Shown piece by piece: positions 19,703-28,160 of a DNA stretch of 64,000 nt. Position 1 is the stretch's first letter, and the number at the start of each line of letters is the position of its first letter. Under the pieces are notes generated by a model. The model did no database searches, was not told the origin of the DNA, and saw only the letters and a program-made list of their open reading frames with translations. Both the position numbers and the translations under genes were made by a program. The stretch is from Xylocopilactobacillus apis (lineage in GTDB: Bacteria; Bacillota; Bacilli; Lactobacillales; Lactobacillaceae), in the NCBI RefSeq assembly GCF_033095965.1, contig NZ_AP026801.1, forward strand, positions 950,001-1,014,000, in the 5' to 3' direction.

Positions 19703-20620
19703 TTGGAAAAAGAACTTGTTTTTGGTCATAAAAACCCTGATACAGACGCGATTGGAGCTGCAATCGCTGCCGCTGATTATTTTAAACATCAAGGAATAGA
19801 TACAGAGGCGGTAATTCTTGGGGAGCCAAACGAAGAGACAAAATTTGCGTTAAACTACTTTAATTTAGATGTTCCAAGAATTATTGAAAAGGCCGATACA
19901 GAAAAAGTAATTTTGGTTGATCATAACGAGGCAGAACAGTCGGTTTCAAATATTGAAGATTTAACAGTTACTCATGTAATTGATCATCATAAAATTAACT
20001 TTAAAACTGATTTACCTCTTTTCTATCATGCTGAGCCAGTTGGTTGCACTTCAACGATGCTATATAGATTTTACGAAAAGGATCAGGTTGAAATTCCAAA
20101 ATCAATAGCCGGAATCATGCTTAGTGCAATTATTTCTGATACTTTATTGTTAAAAAGTCCAACAACTACTGATAAAGATCGGAGATCGTTGGAAAAGTTG
20201 GCGGCTATTGCTGGAGTAGATGATTATGAAAAATATGGCATGGAAATGCTAAAAGCAGGGACCAATTTATCAGGACGAACTAATCATGATATTATTGATG
20301 GTGATGCAAAATCATTTGAAATGGGCGGCAAAAAATTCAAAATTGGTCAAGTTAATACAGTTGATGTTGATGAGGTTATCCATCTTCCAGGTTTAAAAGA
20401 TGACGTAAAAAAAGAATTGGAAAAAGAGGGATTTGATGATATCTTATTAGTAATTACTAATATTTTAGACTCAAATTCAAAAGGAATTTTCTTTGGTAGT
20501 GACAGTTCTGCGGTTGAAAAAGCATTTAATGCTAAATTAAAAAATCAAATTATTGATTTACCTGGTGTTGTTTCGCGGAAAAAACAGATTGTTCCTAATT
20601 TAACTAAAGAAATGGAATAA
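19703..20620 (+). CDS. ppaC: Manganese-dependent inorganic pyrophosphatase
   Basis: 305 residues, matching the family II enzyme, which hydrolyses PPi to two phosphates and so drives biosynthesis. Metal-binding motifs are GHKNPDTDAIG (residues 8-18), VDHNE, the DHH element in IDHHKIN, and the C-terminal DHHA2 domain with the substrate loop VVSRKKQIVP. The start is TTG at 19703, 3 nt after the LysR stop, with GAGAGGAT in front. It ends at a strong terminator. Confidence 0.95.
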   Translation: MEKELVFGHKNPDTDAIGAAIAAADYFKHQGIDTEAVILGEPNEETKFALNYFNLDVPRIIEKADTEKVILVDHNEAEQSVSNIEDLTVTHVIDHHKINFKTDLPLFYHAEPVGCTSTMLYRFYEKDQVEIPKSIAGIMLSAIISDTLLLKSPTTTDKDRRSLEKLAAIAGVDDYEKYGMEMLKAGTNLSGRTNHDIIDGDAKSFEMGGKKFKIGQVNTVDVDEVIHLPGLKDDVKKELEKEGFDDILLVITNILDSNSKGIFFGSDSSAVEKAFNAKLKNQIIDLPGVVSRKKQIVPNLTKEME

Positions 20621-20629
20621 AACATAAGA

Positions 20630-20656
20630 ATGGGGTTAGTTCTAACCCCATTTTTT
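20630..20656 (+). terminator. Terminator after ppaC
   Basis: ATGGGGTTAG and CTAACCCCAT form a perfect 10-bp stem with a 2-nt loop, followed by TTTTTTAT. It ends only 12 nt before the next gene. Confidence 0.88.
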
Positions 20657-20667
20657 ATCTAAATTAA

Positions 20668-22095
20668 ATGAAAAAATTAGTTCAAAATTTAATCTATAAT
20701 GGTTTATATCAAGCTATTTATGTGGTTTTACCTTTTATAACTTTACCGTATGTTCAAAGAGTTTTTACGAATAAACAAATTGGAATTAACTCTTATGTTA
20801 ATTCAATTCCCCTTTTCTTAAGTGTTTTAATTGGAATGGGGATGATCCAAATTGGTCCAAAAATTATAGCTAGTAGTGATAAAGCTGACTATTATGATGA
20901 AGTAACCAAACTTTGGGGAATTCAATTTTTTGTTGGAATTACAACTTTAATTGTTTATACGATTTTTGTATTTTTGTTTTTAGATTTTAAGGTATATTTT
21001 TTGTTTGAAATACCTTATCTTATTGGCTATATTTTTGATTTGTCATGGTATTTTTGGGGAACTGGAGAAGCAAAAGAAGTAATTATCAGGAATACGTTAA
21101 TTAAAGTGGTAATTACAATTTCTATTTTTGTTTTCATTCATAGCAGTAAAGATCTTTGGATTTACATTTTAATTAACAGTGTCACTTATTTAGCTAATTT
21201 AATCTTTTTTGCGCGGATGCAAAAGGATTTGGGTAAGAGAATTCGTTTAAAAGATCTTAGTTTTAAAAATAAGTATTTAAAATCTGCAATAATTGTTGTT
21301 ATTCCATTGTTAGCAACTAAGGTTTACACATCTTTTGATCAAACTTTAGTTAAATTTCTTTCTAATGCAGTTCAATTATCGTATTATTCACAGGTTCAAG
21401 TTTTGATCACTGCTGTTTATACAGTTATTGCGTCAACAAGTTCTATATTGATGCCAAAATTAGCTGAACTGGAAGCTAAGCAGTCAAAAGATCAAATGCT
21501 GAAATTATTAAAAAAATCTCTTCAATATACGTTAATTTTATCGCTATTTTGTGCTGCTGGTTTAATGGTAAATGCACATGACTTTATGCTTTGGTATTCT
21601 GGACCAAGATATTACGATAGTATTAATAATTTATTTTTTGCTTCAATGATTGTAGTTTTTATTCCAGTCGGTGGGGTATTTAGTAATCAATATTTATTAG
21701 CAGAAGGAAAATATGTGCGCTATTCAGTTCCTACTTTACTTGCAGCTGGGATTTCTTTAATTTCTAATTTTATTGTATTGGGAATCTTTCACTGGGGCGC
21801 AGATGGGGCAACATTTACGATTTGTTTGTGTGAAGGTTTAGTTTTTGCTTTGTTTATTTGGTTGTGTCGTAAAGATTTAGACCTTCATTATTTGTTTAAA
21901 GGAAGTTGGAAAAGTTTACTAATTTTTCTTATTGTTTTAGGAACCGGATATTTCTTGCCATTACATTTTAGCCTTTTTATTAACTTAGTAATTAGAACAG
22001 TTTTCATCACAGTTTTGGCCGTTATATTGTCAATAATTTTTAAATTAGAAATAGTTGACGATCTCAAGAAAGTATTTGTTAGACACACATCTTAA
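20668..22095 (+). CDS. Oligosaccharide flippase family protein (Wzx-like)
   Basis: 475 residues with about 12-14 membrane helices, the size and pattern of polysaccharide flippases of the MOP superfamily. The N-terminus (NLIYNGLYQ then LPYVQRVF) matches the usual Wzx start. It would move undecaprenyl-linked repeat units across the membrane. No glycosyltransferase or polymerase gene is adjacent, so it is an orphan here. No Shine-Dalgarno sequence is visible before the ATG, and a strong terminator lies 12 nt upstream; its expression signals are unclear. Confidence 0.8.
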   Translation: MKKLVQNLIYNGLYQAIYVVLPFITLPYVQRVFTNKQIGINSYVNSIPLFLSVLIGMGMIQIGPKIIASSDKADYYDEVTKLWGIQFFVGITTLIVYTIFVFLFLDFKVYFLFEIPYLIGYIFDLSWYFWGTGEAKEVIIRNTLIKVVITISIFVFIHSSKDLWIYILINSVTYLANLIFFARMQKDLGKRIRLKDLSFKNKYLKSAIIVVIPLLATKVYTSFDQTLVKFLSNAVQLSYYSQVQVLITAVYTVIASTSSILMPKLAELEAKQSKDQMLKLLKKSLQYTLILSLFCAAGLMVNAHDFMLWYSGPRYYDSINNLFFASMIVVFIPVGGVFSNQYLLAEGKYVRYSVPTLLAAGISLISNFIVLGIFHWGADGATFTICLCEGLVFALFIWLCRKDLDLHYLFKGSWKSLLIFLIVLGTGYFLPLHFSLFINLVIRTVFITVLAVILSIIFKLEIVDDLKKVFVRHTS

Positions 22096-22100
22096 TTACA

Positions 22101-22137
22101 AAAAATCCCCAGAAAGCTACGATTTTCTGGGGATTTT
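22101..22137. terminator. Bidirectional terminator between convergent genes
   Basis: AAAATCCCCAGAAA pairs with TTTTCTGGGGATTTT around a 7-nt loop. A run on one side and T run on the other let it serve both the flippase gene (plus) and the lactonase gene (minus). Confidence 0.85.
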
Positions 22138-22149
22138 CGATAACAAAGT

Positions 22150-23154
22150 TTATTCAAAAAATTCAACAAAAGTTGGTTCGTGAAGTTTTATATTTTTTTG
22201 TTGGATCTTAAGACTTCCATTATCCAATATTTTAAACAAAGTGCCATTATCGGTATTTTGGTTTCCAACAAATAGTAACTTATAATGATCATTTATTGCA
22301 AAATCGCGAGGAAAATCACCTTCTGTAGAAATATTTTGAATTTCTTTTAATTTTGCTCCATTGTTTTTAACTTCAAAAACAATAATTGAATTAAATCCTC
22401 GATTAGCAGCGTAAAGATGAGTTCCATCTTTAGAGATCTTGATTGCACTTGCTCCATTATGTCCATCATAACCAGCAGGGATTGTTGGATAAGATTCGAT
22501 TTCTTCAATTTGTTCGCCATAACTAAAGATTTTTATTTCACTTCCTAACTCGCCAATGCAATAAAAATAATTTCCGTTGGGATTAAAAATTATATGTCTT
22601 GGGCCAAAACCAGGATCTACTTTAATTTTTTGTGATACAGATAGCTTTTTATTTGAGGTTTCGAATAAAATAATTTCGTCAGTCCCAAGATCACAGCTAA
22701 TTAATTTTTCATCTGGAGTAAGATCAATATAATGAAAATGAGAGGAATCCTGTTCATCTTTAATTCCTTTGCCGTGGTTAGTATAAGAATCCAAAAGATC
22801 TATTTTTCCATCATTTGATAAAGAATATAAATTGACAGTTCCAGCATGATAATTAGCATCGAAAATAAGATTGTGTTCTTTGTTAACTGCAACATAGGCA
22901 GGTGGTGTTTGATCTTTTACATATTCCGAAACTTTTTTAAAATTTTCTCCTTGTTTTTTAAAACATGCAATCCCACCTTGATCTTTATTCTTAAGAATAC
23001 TGATAATAGTTTCATCAAAGATGACAAGATAAGTTGGATTATCAATTTTTATCAGTAGGGAAGGATCAGATACCTCATAAGTTTGCATATTGATCTTGCT
23101 TATATAAATCCCTTGACTATTTTTTTTGGTATAACCACCAGTTATAATATTCAT
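22150..23154 (-). CDS. Lactonase family protein (6-phosphogluconolactonase-type beta-propeller)
   Basis: 334 residues. Resembles the YbhE/Pgl seven-bladed beta-propeller lactonases (PF10282), with the family start INIITGGYTKKNSQGIY-like, a HFHYIDLTPDEK segment, and later FGPRHIIFNPNG and SAIKISKDGTHLYAANRG blades. Members hydrolyse 6-phosphogluconolactone in the pentose phosphate pathway; many paralogues have unproved substrates. AAAGGAGA is 8 nt upstream of the start. Monocistronic, divergent from the antitoxin gene. Confidence 0.85.
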   Translation of the reverse strand: MNIITGGYTKKNSQGIYISKINMQTYEVSDPSLLIKIDNPTYLVIFDETIISILKNKDQGGIACFKKQGENFKKVSEYVKDQTPPAYVAVNKEHNLIFDANYHAGTVNLYSLSNDGKIDLLDSYTNHGKGIKDEQDSSHFHYIDLTPDEKLISCDLGTDEIILFETSNKKLSVSQKIKVDPGFGPRHIIFNPNGNYFYCIGELGSEIKIFSYGEQIEEIESYPTIPAGYDGHNGASAIKISKDGTHLYAANRGFNSIIVFEVKNNGAKLKEIQNISTEGDFPRDFAINDHYKLLFVGNQNTDNGTLFKILDNGSLKIQQKNIKLHEPTFVEFFE

Positions 23155-23238
23155 TTAAAATATCTCCTTTTATTAACATTATAAAACATCAACGTTCTAT
23201 TTTTGTGATAAAATAAAGAAAAAAGGAAGATTATTTCG

Positions 23239-23541
23239 ATGAATAACAAAAAATCTAATGTCAATATGAAAATCGATGCTGATCTCAAAAATAATGCAGA
23301 GATCCTATTAGATAGTATGGGATTAACGTTAACAAGTGCATTTAACATCCTTTTAAAAGAAATTGTTAGGACGGGAAGATATCCTTTTGTTCCAACTTCT
23401 AGTATTTCTATTACTGCCAATAAAAGGCAAGAAGATATCAAGCAGTTATCTTTGTTTTCGCCAGTAACCGATCTTTCAGTAATGAATAATGGTAAAACAA
23501 ATGATCCAGAATTTAATATTTGGCTTAATGGAATGCAATGA
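23239..23541 (+). CDS. RelB/DinJ-family antitoxin
   Basis: 100 residues. The N-terminal half (VNMKIDADLKNNAEILLDSM, then TLTSAFNILLKEIVRTG) is a ribbon-helix-helix DNA-binding module of the RelB/DinJ type. The C-terminal part, ending NDPEFNIWLNGMQ, would be the toxin-wrapping tail. AAAGGAAG precedes the start. The stop overlaps the next start as ATGA, the usual toxin-antitoxin coupling. Such antitoxins repress their own promoter. The expected YafQ/RelE-type toxin is not recognisable next door. Confidence 0.82.
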   Translation: MNNKKSNVNMKIDADLKNNAEILLDSMGLTLTSAFNILLKEIVRTGRYPFVPTSSISITANKRQEDIKQLSLFSPVTDLSVMNNGKTNDPEFNIWLNGMQ

Positions 23542-23837
23542 AAGTATATAAAATTGTTGATAAGAAAAAATACCTTTTATTAATTCAAATTGAAAAAGGT
23601 TATCAGATCTTCTTTTTGTTAAATGATTTGTACCGAGAAGAATCTTCTTTTTATCGTCGAAATTTTTTTCCGATTACTAATACAGATAAATTCAAAAAGG
23701 TTTATTATGTAGATACCTCCAAAAGATATCGGGTAAAGGTTAATGCTTTAAATTTAAAATTTTTTACTGAACTTTCAGAAAATGATCAAAAAAAATTAAA
23801 ATTCTTTTTGGAGAATAAAGAAAATCATCTTAGCTGA
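23538..23837 (+). CDS. Unknown 99-residue protein, putative partner of the antitoxin
   Basis: 99 residues, not recognised. It is rich in Lys, Phe and Tyr and looks soluble, with an N-terminal beta-like segment (YKIVDKKKYLLLIQIEKGYQ) and an acidic/basic C-terminal helix (LSENDQKKLKFFLENKEN). It overlaps the antitoxin gene by 4 bases (ATGA), so the two are translated together; that position is normally held by the toxin. I do not see RelE/YafQ hallmarks. A toxin role is inferred from position only. Confidence 0.7.
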   Translation: MKVYKIVDKKKYLLLIQIEKGYQIFFLLNDLYREESSFYRRNFFPITNTDKFKKVYYVDTSKRYRVKVNALNLKFFTELSENDQKKLKFFLENKENHLS

Positions 23838-23878
23838 TTTAAGATTTACAATATATTTCAAAAAAGTGAGGTTTTAAA

Positions 23879-24754
23879 ATGTTATTAGGCAGTGTTGAAG
23901 CAGGTGGTACCAAATTTGTGTGTGCTGTAGGTAATGAAGATTACCAGGTTTTACATAAAACACAATTTTCAACAAGTGACCCCCAATCGACAATTAAAAA
24001 AACAATTGAATTTTTTCAACAATATCCAGATTTAGCTGCGTTATCTATTGCTTCGTTTGGACCTATTGAGTTACAAAAAAACAATCCTCACTATGGTTAC
24101 GTCACTAAAACTCCAAAATTAAAGTGGCGTGATACTGATTTTTTGGGACCAGTTAAAGACGCCTTAAAAGTCCCAATCTTTTTTACAACTGATGTTAATG
24201 CTTCCGCATATGGCGAATTTGTTGCTTCGCAGCTTTACAATGAAAAAATTGATTCTCTTGTATATTATACGATCGGTACTGGTGTTGGTGGCGGTGCGGT
24301 ATTAAACGGAAAAATACTACAGGGAATCGGACATCCAGAAATGGGGCATACATTTGTTAAAAGACATCCAGATGACTTGGATTTTAAAGGTATTTGTCCC
24401 TTTCATGGTGATTGTTTAGAAGGTCTTGTTTCAGGTCCAACGTTTGATGCTCGTTTGAATATACCTGGATCAGAAGTTTCTAAAGAACATCACGTTTGGG
24501 ATATTATGGCTTATTATGTTGCACAGGCTGCGATTCAACAAACGATGATTATTCGACCAAATAACATTGTATTTGGCGGGGGAGTAGTAAGTGAAGAATT
24601 TTTGGTCAAAGTTAGAAAAGAGTTCAGTGCCTTATTAAATGATTATGTGAATGTGCCTGATTTAAATAAGTATATTCAAATGCCAAGAGTTAAGGATAAT
24701 GGCTCAGCCACCTTGGGTAACTTTGCATTAGCTTATCGAGTTCAAGAAGAATAA
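23879..24754 (+). CDS. scrK: ROK-family fructokinase
   Basis: 291 residues. ATP-dependent fructose 6-phosphorylation is the usual role of this ROK subgroup. Visible marks are the N-terminal phosphate loop VEAGGTKFVCAVG, GTGVGGGAVLNG, and the zinc-site pattern from GHPEMGHTFVKRHPDD to CPFHGDCLEGL. The start has GTGAGG 7 nt upstream. It is 41 nt after the antitoxin partner and 21 nt before an M20 peptidase; cotranscription is plausible because no terminator separates them. The symbol rests on family resemblance. Confidence 0.85.
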   Translation: MLLGSVEAGGTKFVCAVGNEDYQVLHKTQFSTSDPQSTIKKTIEFFQQYPDLAALSIASFGPIELQKNNPHYGYVTKTPKLKWRDTDFLGPVKDALKVPIFFTTDVNASAYGEFVASQLYNEKIDSLVYYTIGTGVGGGAVLNGKILQGIGHPEMGHTFVKRHPDDLDFKGICPFHGDCLEGLVSGPTFDARLNIPGSEVSKEHHVWDIMAYYVAQAAIQQTMIIRPNNIVFGGGVVSEEFLVKVRKEFSALLNDYVNVPDLNKYIQMPRVKDNGSATLGNFALAYRVQEE

Positions 24755-24775
24755 TATTGGGAGGATAATCTCGTC

Positions 24776-25990
24776 GTGAATGATAGTGAAAAAATTTCTA
24801 TTTTAAGTAAACTGATTAGCTTTAAATCAGTTAACGGGCACGAAAAAGCCATTGCTGAGTATTTACAAGAACTTTTAAACAAATATGGTATTGAGAGCGA
24901 AATCGTTCCAGTTAGTGACGACAGAGCTGATTTAGTTGCAGAAATTGGTTCAGGCACCCCGGTGCTTGCTGTTTCAGGACATATGGATGTTGTCGATGTT
25001 GAATTAGCAAATTGGAAAACTGATCCTTTTACAATGACTGAAATTGATGGCAAGTTATACGGACGCGGCTCAACTGATATGAAATCAGGTCTTGCAGCAT
25101 TAGTCATTGCGTTGATTGAATTAAAACAAAGTAATACGCCAATTAATGGAACAATTAGATTGTTAGCTACAGCTGGTGAAGAAGTGGGACAGGCAGGGGC
25201 TGAATTACTTCAAAAGAAAGGGTATATGGAGAATGTAGATACCCTTTTAATTGGCGAGCCTTCAGGTTATCGAGCAGTTTATGCCAATAAAGGTGAACTG
25301 GATATTACAATTAAATCTAAAGGAAAAGCTGCTCATAGTTCAATGCCTGCGCTAGGTAATAATGCAGTTCAGCATTTAATTAATGTTCTTAATAAAATTC
25401 AAGCCTCAATAAAGGGCTATATGGATATAAAAAATGATGTATTGGGTGGAACCGTATTCAATATTGATGTTATTAATGGAGGAACGCAGCCTAATGCAAT
25501 TCCTGGTTCTGCAGAAGCTGTTTTAAATATAAGAACTATCCCTGAGTTTGATAACAAAAAAATTATAGATTTAATACAAAGCGAAATTGATCAGTATAAT
25601 AATTCCACCAACGGAAATATTTCAATGGAAATTGGGATGGAAATCATAGCGATTATCGGTAATGTTAATTCTAAAATTATTGATCTAATTAAGACGATCG
25701 CTCAACCTTACATGAGTAAAATTAAATATACGCCTGAACAAATTAAAGTAGCTGAAAAACAGTCTGAACTAACAGGAATGCCGTTTTCGACTACTGAAAT
25801 TAAAACAATGGGAGTTTCTGGCGGAACAGATGCTTCGAAATTCCTAATTGATCAGCCAAATAATGCTAATTATGTTGTTTTTGGTCCTGGCGAAAATAAT
25901 GCTCACCAGGATAACGAATATGTTACTAAAGAAATGTATTTTGACTTTATTGAAATTTACAAGAAAATCTTTGTTGAATTTTTTAAGTAA
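24776..25990 (+). CDS. M20-family metallopeptidase (ArgE/DapE type)
   Basis: 404 residues. Metal ligands are His in VSGHMDVVD, Asp in GSTDMKSGLAA, the Glu pair in TAGEEVGQ, Glu in IGEPSG and His near the C-terminus in ENNAHQDNE. The family removes N-acyl groups or cleaves small peptides; a succinyl-diaminopimelate or acetylornithine substrate is not proved. The start is GTG at 24776, 11 nt after GGGAGGA. A close paralogue lies at 33375-34529. A weak terminator hairpin follows at 26029-26061. Confidence 0.85.
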   Translation: MNDSEKISILSKLISFKSVNGHEKAIAEYLQELLNKYGIESEIVPVSDDRADLVAEIGSGTPVLAVSGHMDVVDVELANWKTDPFTMTEIDGKLYGRGSTDMKSGLAALVIALIELKQSNTPINGTIRLLATAGEEVGQAGAELLQKKGYMENVDTLLIGEPSGYRAVYANKGELDITIKSKGKAAHSSMPALGNNAVQHLINVLNKIQASIKGYMDIKNDVLGGTVFNIDVINGGTQPNAIPGSAEAVLNIRTIPEFDNKKIIDLIQSEIDQYNNSTNGNISMEIGMEIIAIIGNVNSKIIDLIKTIAQPYMSKIKYTPEQIKVAEKQSELTGMPFSTTEIKTMGVSGGTDASKFLIDQPNNANYVVFGPGENNAHQDNEYVTKEMYFDFIEIYKKIFVEFFK

Positions 25991-26028
25991 ATCTTTTCAT
26001 CCGTCATAAATTAGCTATTAATAAATAT

Positions 26029-26061
26029 AACTCTCTGCCATTATTCTAGTTGAGAGTTTTT
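26029..26061 (+). terminator. Possible terminator after the first M20 peptidase
   Basis: AACTCTC pairs with GAGAGTT across a 16-nt loop, then TTTTG. Rather short stem for a terminator. Confidence 0.5.
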
Positions 26062-26102
26062 GTATTTTAGGAATAAAGTCTAGCTAATAATTACTAGCAG
26101 GA

Positions 26103-26215
26103 TTTGACTTTCCATCTAATATGTAAATTCAGTTTGACTTCGTATAATATATATTATGTTAACCAAATTATTTTTGAAAGTTCACCACCAGTTTTTTAAT
26201 TATATTGTTCACTAA
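26103..26215 (+). other. Intergenic stretch with TTTGACTT direct repeats and a possible leaderless small ORF
   Basis: TTTGACTT occurs at 26103 and again at 26133, 30 bp apart (about three helix turns). TATAAT follows at 26143, and an ATG at 26156 opens a 19-codon frame (MLTKLFLKVHHQFFNYIVH) ending at 26215. The ATG is where a transcript from that -10 would begin, so it would be leaderless. No -35 hexamer at standard spacing and no ribosome site are seen. The rest of 25991-26224 shows nothing I recognise. Confidence 0.25.
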
Positions 26216-26224
26216 TTGATCAAA

Positions 26225-26262
26225 AAAAATACCCCACAAGTTTCTTAGCTTTTGGGATACTC
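26225..26262 (-). terminator. Terminator of the 88-residue hypothetical gene
   Basis: On the minus strand, TATCCCAAAAG pairs with CTTGTGGGGTA (one mismatch, one T-G) and is followed by eight T. It begins 20 nt after the stop of the gene at 26282-26548. Confidence 0.8.
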
Positions 26263-26281
26263 GGCAAAGTTATATTAAAAA

Positions 26282-26548
26282 TTACCAAACACTATTGATG
26301 CTTGAAACTGCGCCAGTGTCAAATTGTTCATTGCTTAGGCCAGTTATTTCAGAAAATTTTTTTACAAGTGTTGGCTTGTCTAATTTTGTGCGTAAATAAA
26401 GGTTTGTCTGATCTTTAGTATTTACCCAACTCCCTAATTCCTTTAGTAAAGGATATTTAGCAACATCAATTTTATAATTGTTTTTTAATGCAAAGACTAC
26501 AGTAACTTCGTTTATTGAATCTGATATTTCTTTTTTTAGTGATTTCAT
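26282..26548 (-). CDS. Hypothetical protein, 88 residues
   Basis: Not recognised. No signal peptide or membrane segment. It begins MKSLKKEISDSINEV, has an ALKNNYKIDVAKYPLLKELG middle, and ends GAVSSINSVW with several polar residues before a terminal Trp. It has a good ribosome site (AAAGGAAG, 8 nt upstream), its own -10 candidate and a clear terminator, so it is likely a real single gene. It sits 191 nt beyond the end of the broken dsdA gene. No function can be proposed. Confidence 0.7.
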   Translation of the reverse strand: MKSLKKEISDSINEVTVVFALKNNYKIDVAKYPLLKELGSWVNTKDQTNLYLRTKLDKPTLVKKFSEITGLSNEQFDTGAVSSINSVW

Positions 26549-26601
26549 TGTAAATCTTCCTTTACACTTTAAGAGTAATTCTTTTATTCTTTTTTATAAA
26601 T

Positions 26602-26607
26602 AGTATA
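26602..26607 (-). promoter_or_regulatory. -10 element of the 88-residue gene
   Basis: TATACT on the minus strand, giving a leader of about 45 nt. The -35 is weak (TTCAAC at 16-nt spacing). The remaining bases of 26549-26739 are A+T-rich and hold nothing else I recognise. Confidence 0.4.
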
Positions 26608-26739
26608 AATGTTTAATTTAAATGTTGAATCTTAAAGCGAGTTCAGTCAATTAAGATCAAATTAGTTTTAAAATCAATATCATCCATTTAGATGGTAAGT
26701 TTGTCCGGTTTTTAATTATTCGCTGCAGCTAAATTAAAA

Positions 26740-28049
26740 TTACAGCAGTTCATGGTTTAAAATTGATTTTCCTAACTTGTAAATTTGCTGATGCTCGTTA
26801 TCAGGAACTAACATTCCGCCAGTTGACCAAATAATATGGTTTGAATTTTCCATTGGAAAATGATTGGATAAATAGTTTTGAGCTTGTCTTAAGGCAGCAA
26901 AACCCCGGTAGCTGATGGTTCAACTTTAATGTTTTCAGTGTCCCATAATTGAGCTGTATAAGCTAAAACTCTAGCATCTTCAAAAGTTCCAATTCCAAGT
27001 AAAAGAGTCTTCATAATTTTTCCTGCAATTCTCGACGGTCTACCTACTGCCAAACCGTCTGCTTCAGTTAAACCGTCGAGTCCGATATCATATACTGATA
27101 TCTTATCATTGAGTCCCGTTGCCATGCCTAAAAGAACGGAAGGAATATGAGTGGGTTCTGCAAATATTGGATGCACATTTTCTCCTAAAATGGTTTTTAA
27201 TCCAAAAGAAACTCCACTAGGAGATCCACCAACTCCTGCAGGTAAGTAGACGAATAGAGGATGATCTTTATCCACTTGAATATTTTGATCTTTTAATTGT
27301 TTTTGCAGACGAATTGCAGATACTGAATAACCTAAAAATAAGTCGTAGCTCCCCTCGTCATCTATAAAATACATTTTAGGATCCTCGGCAGCTTTTTTTC
27401 GGCCAGCAGTTATTGCTGAAGTAAAACTACCTGGATATTCAATGACATTAACTCCTTTTGCACGTAAAAGGTCTTTTTTCCATTTTTTTGCATCATGGGA
27501 CATATGAACAGTTACCTGAAAACCTAGATGGGCTGCAACAATTCCAATACTTAAAGCTAAGTTTCCAGTTGAACCGACGGAAACGCCATAGTTACTAAAT
27601 AATTTGTGAAATTTAGACTCTCTTAAAATAGAATAATTATCCATATAAGTTAGCATTCCTGATTCAATTGCAACTTGTTCAGCAAATTTTAAAACTTCAT
27701 AAATTCCTCCGCGAGACTTAATAGAACCAGAAATGGGTAATTTATTGTCTTCTTTTAAATAAACATTTCCAGTTAAAGAATAATGTTCAAATTTTGTAAC
27801 AGCTTCTTTCATTTTAGGTATTGGAGTCAGGGGTGATTCTAAAATACCATTACTTTGAGTAGTTTCAGGAAATTCTTCTTTAAAGTAAGGCGCAAATCTT
27901 TGAAATCTAGCTTCGGCATCAAATATATCAGCTTGATCTACTGGTAAAACAGCTTTTTTACCATATTCAGGATTAACCCAAAAAACTTCTTTTTCTTCTT
28001 TTAAATCATAAACGATTGTCGTTTCTTTTATCAAATTATTGATATCCAA
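26740..28049 (-). pseudogene. dsdA: D-serine dehydratase, frameshifted near the 3' end
   Basis: The open frame runs from the TTG at 28049 (AAGGAGG upstream) to a stop at 26889, 386 residues. It matches D-serine ammonia-lyase: PLP lysine in SGSIKSRGG (Lys111), the Gly-rich GSTGNLALSIG, and PAGVGGSPSG. At a CCCC run (26903-26906) the frame breaks after EPSAT. Immediately downstream another frame continues the family C-terminus (GFAALRQAQNYL, then IIWSTGGMLVPD) to a stop at 26740. Total length is 1310 nt, one short of a multiple of three, and one restored base gives a normal 436-residue enzyme. Either a true loss or a sequencing error in a homopolymer. Confidence 0.85.
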
Positions 28050-28123
28050 GATTTCAAAACCTCCTTGATTTACTGTAAATTTTACTTCAAAAAATTAACT
28101 AAAATTCATTATTTTAAATATTT

Positions 28124-28153
28124 AAAAAAGTCCTAAATAATCAGGACTTTTTT
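28124..28153 (-). terminator. Terminator after ackA
   Basis: A perfect stem AAAAAGTCCT/AGGACTTTTT with an 8-nt loop; the minus-strand T-run is at 28124-28129. It separates ackA from dsdA. Confidence 0.85.
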
Positions 28154-28160
28154 GTACAAT

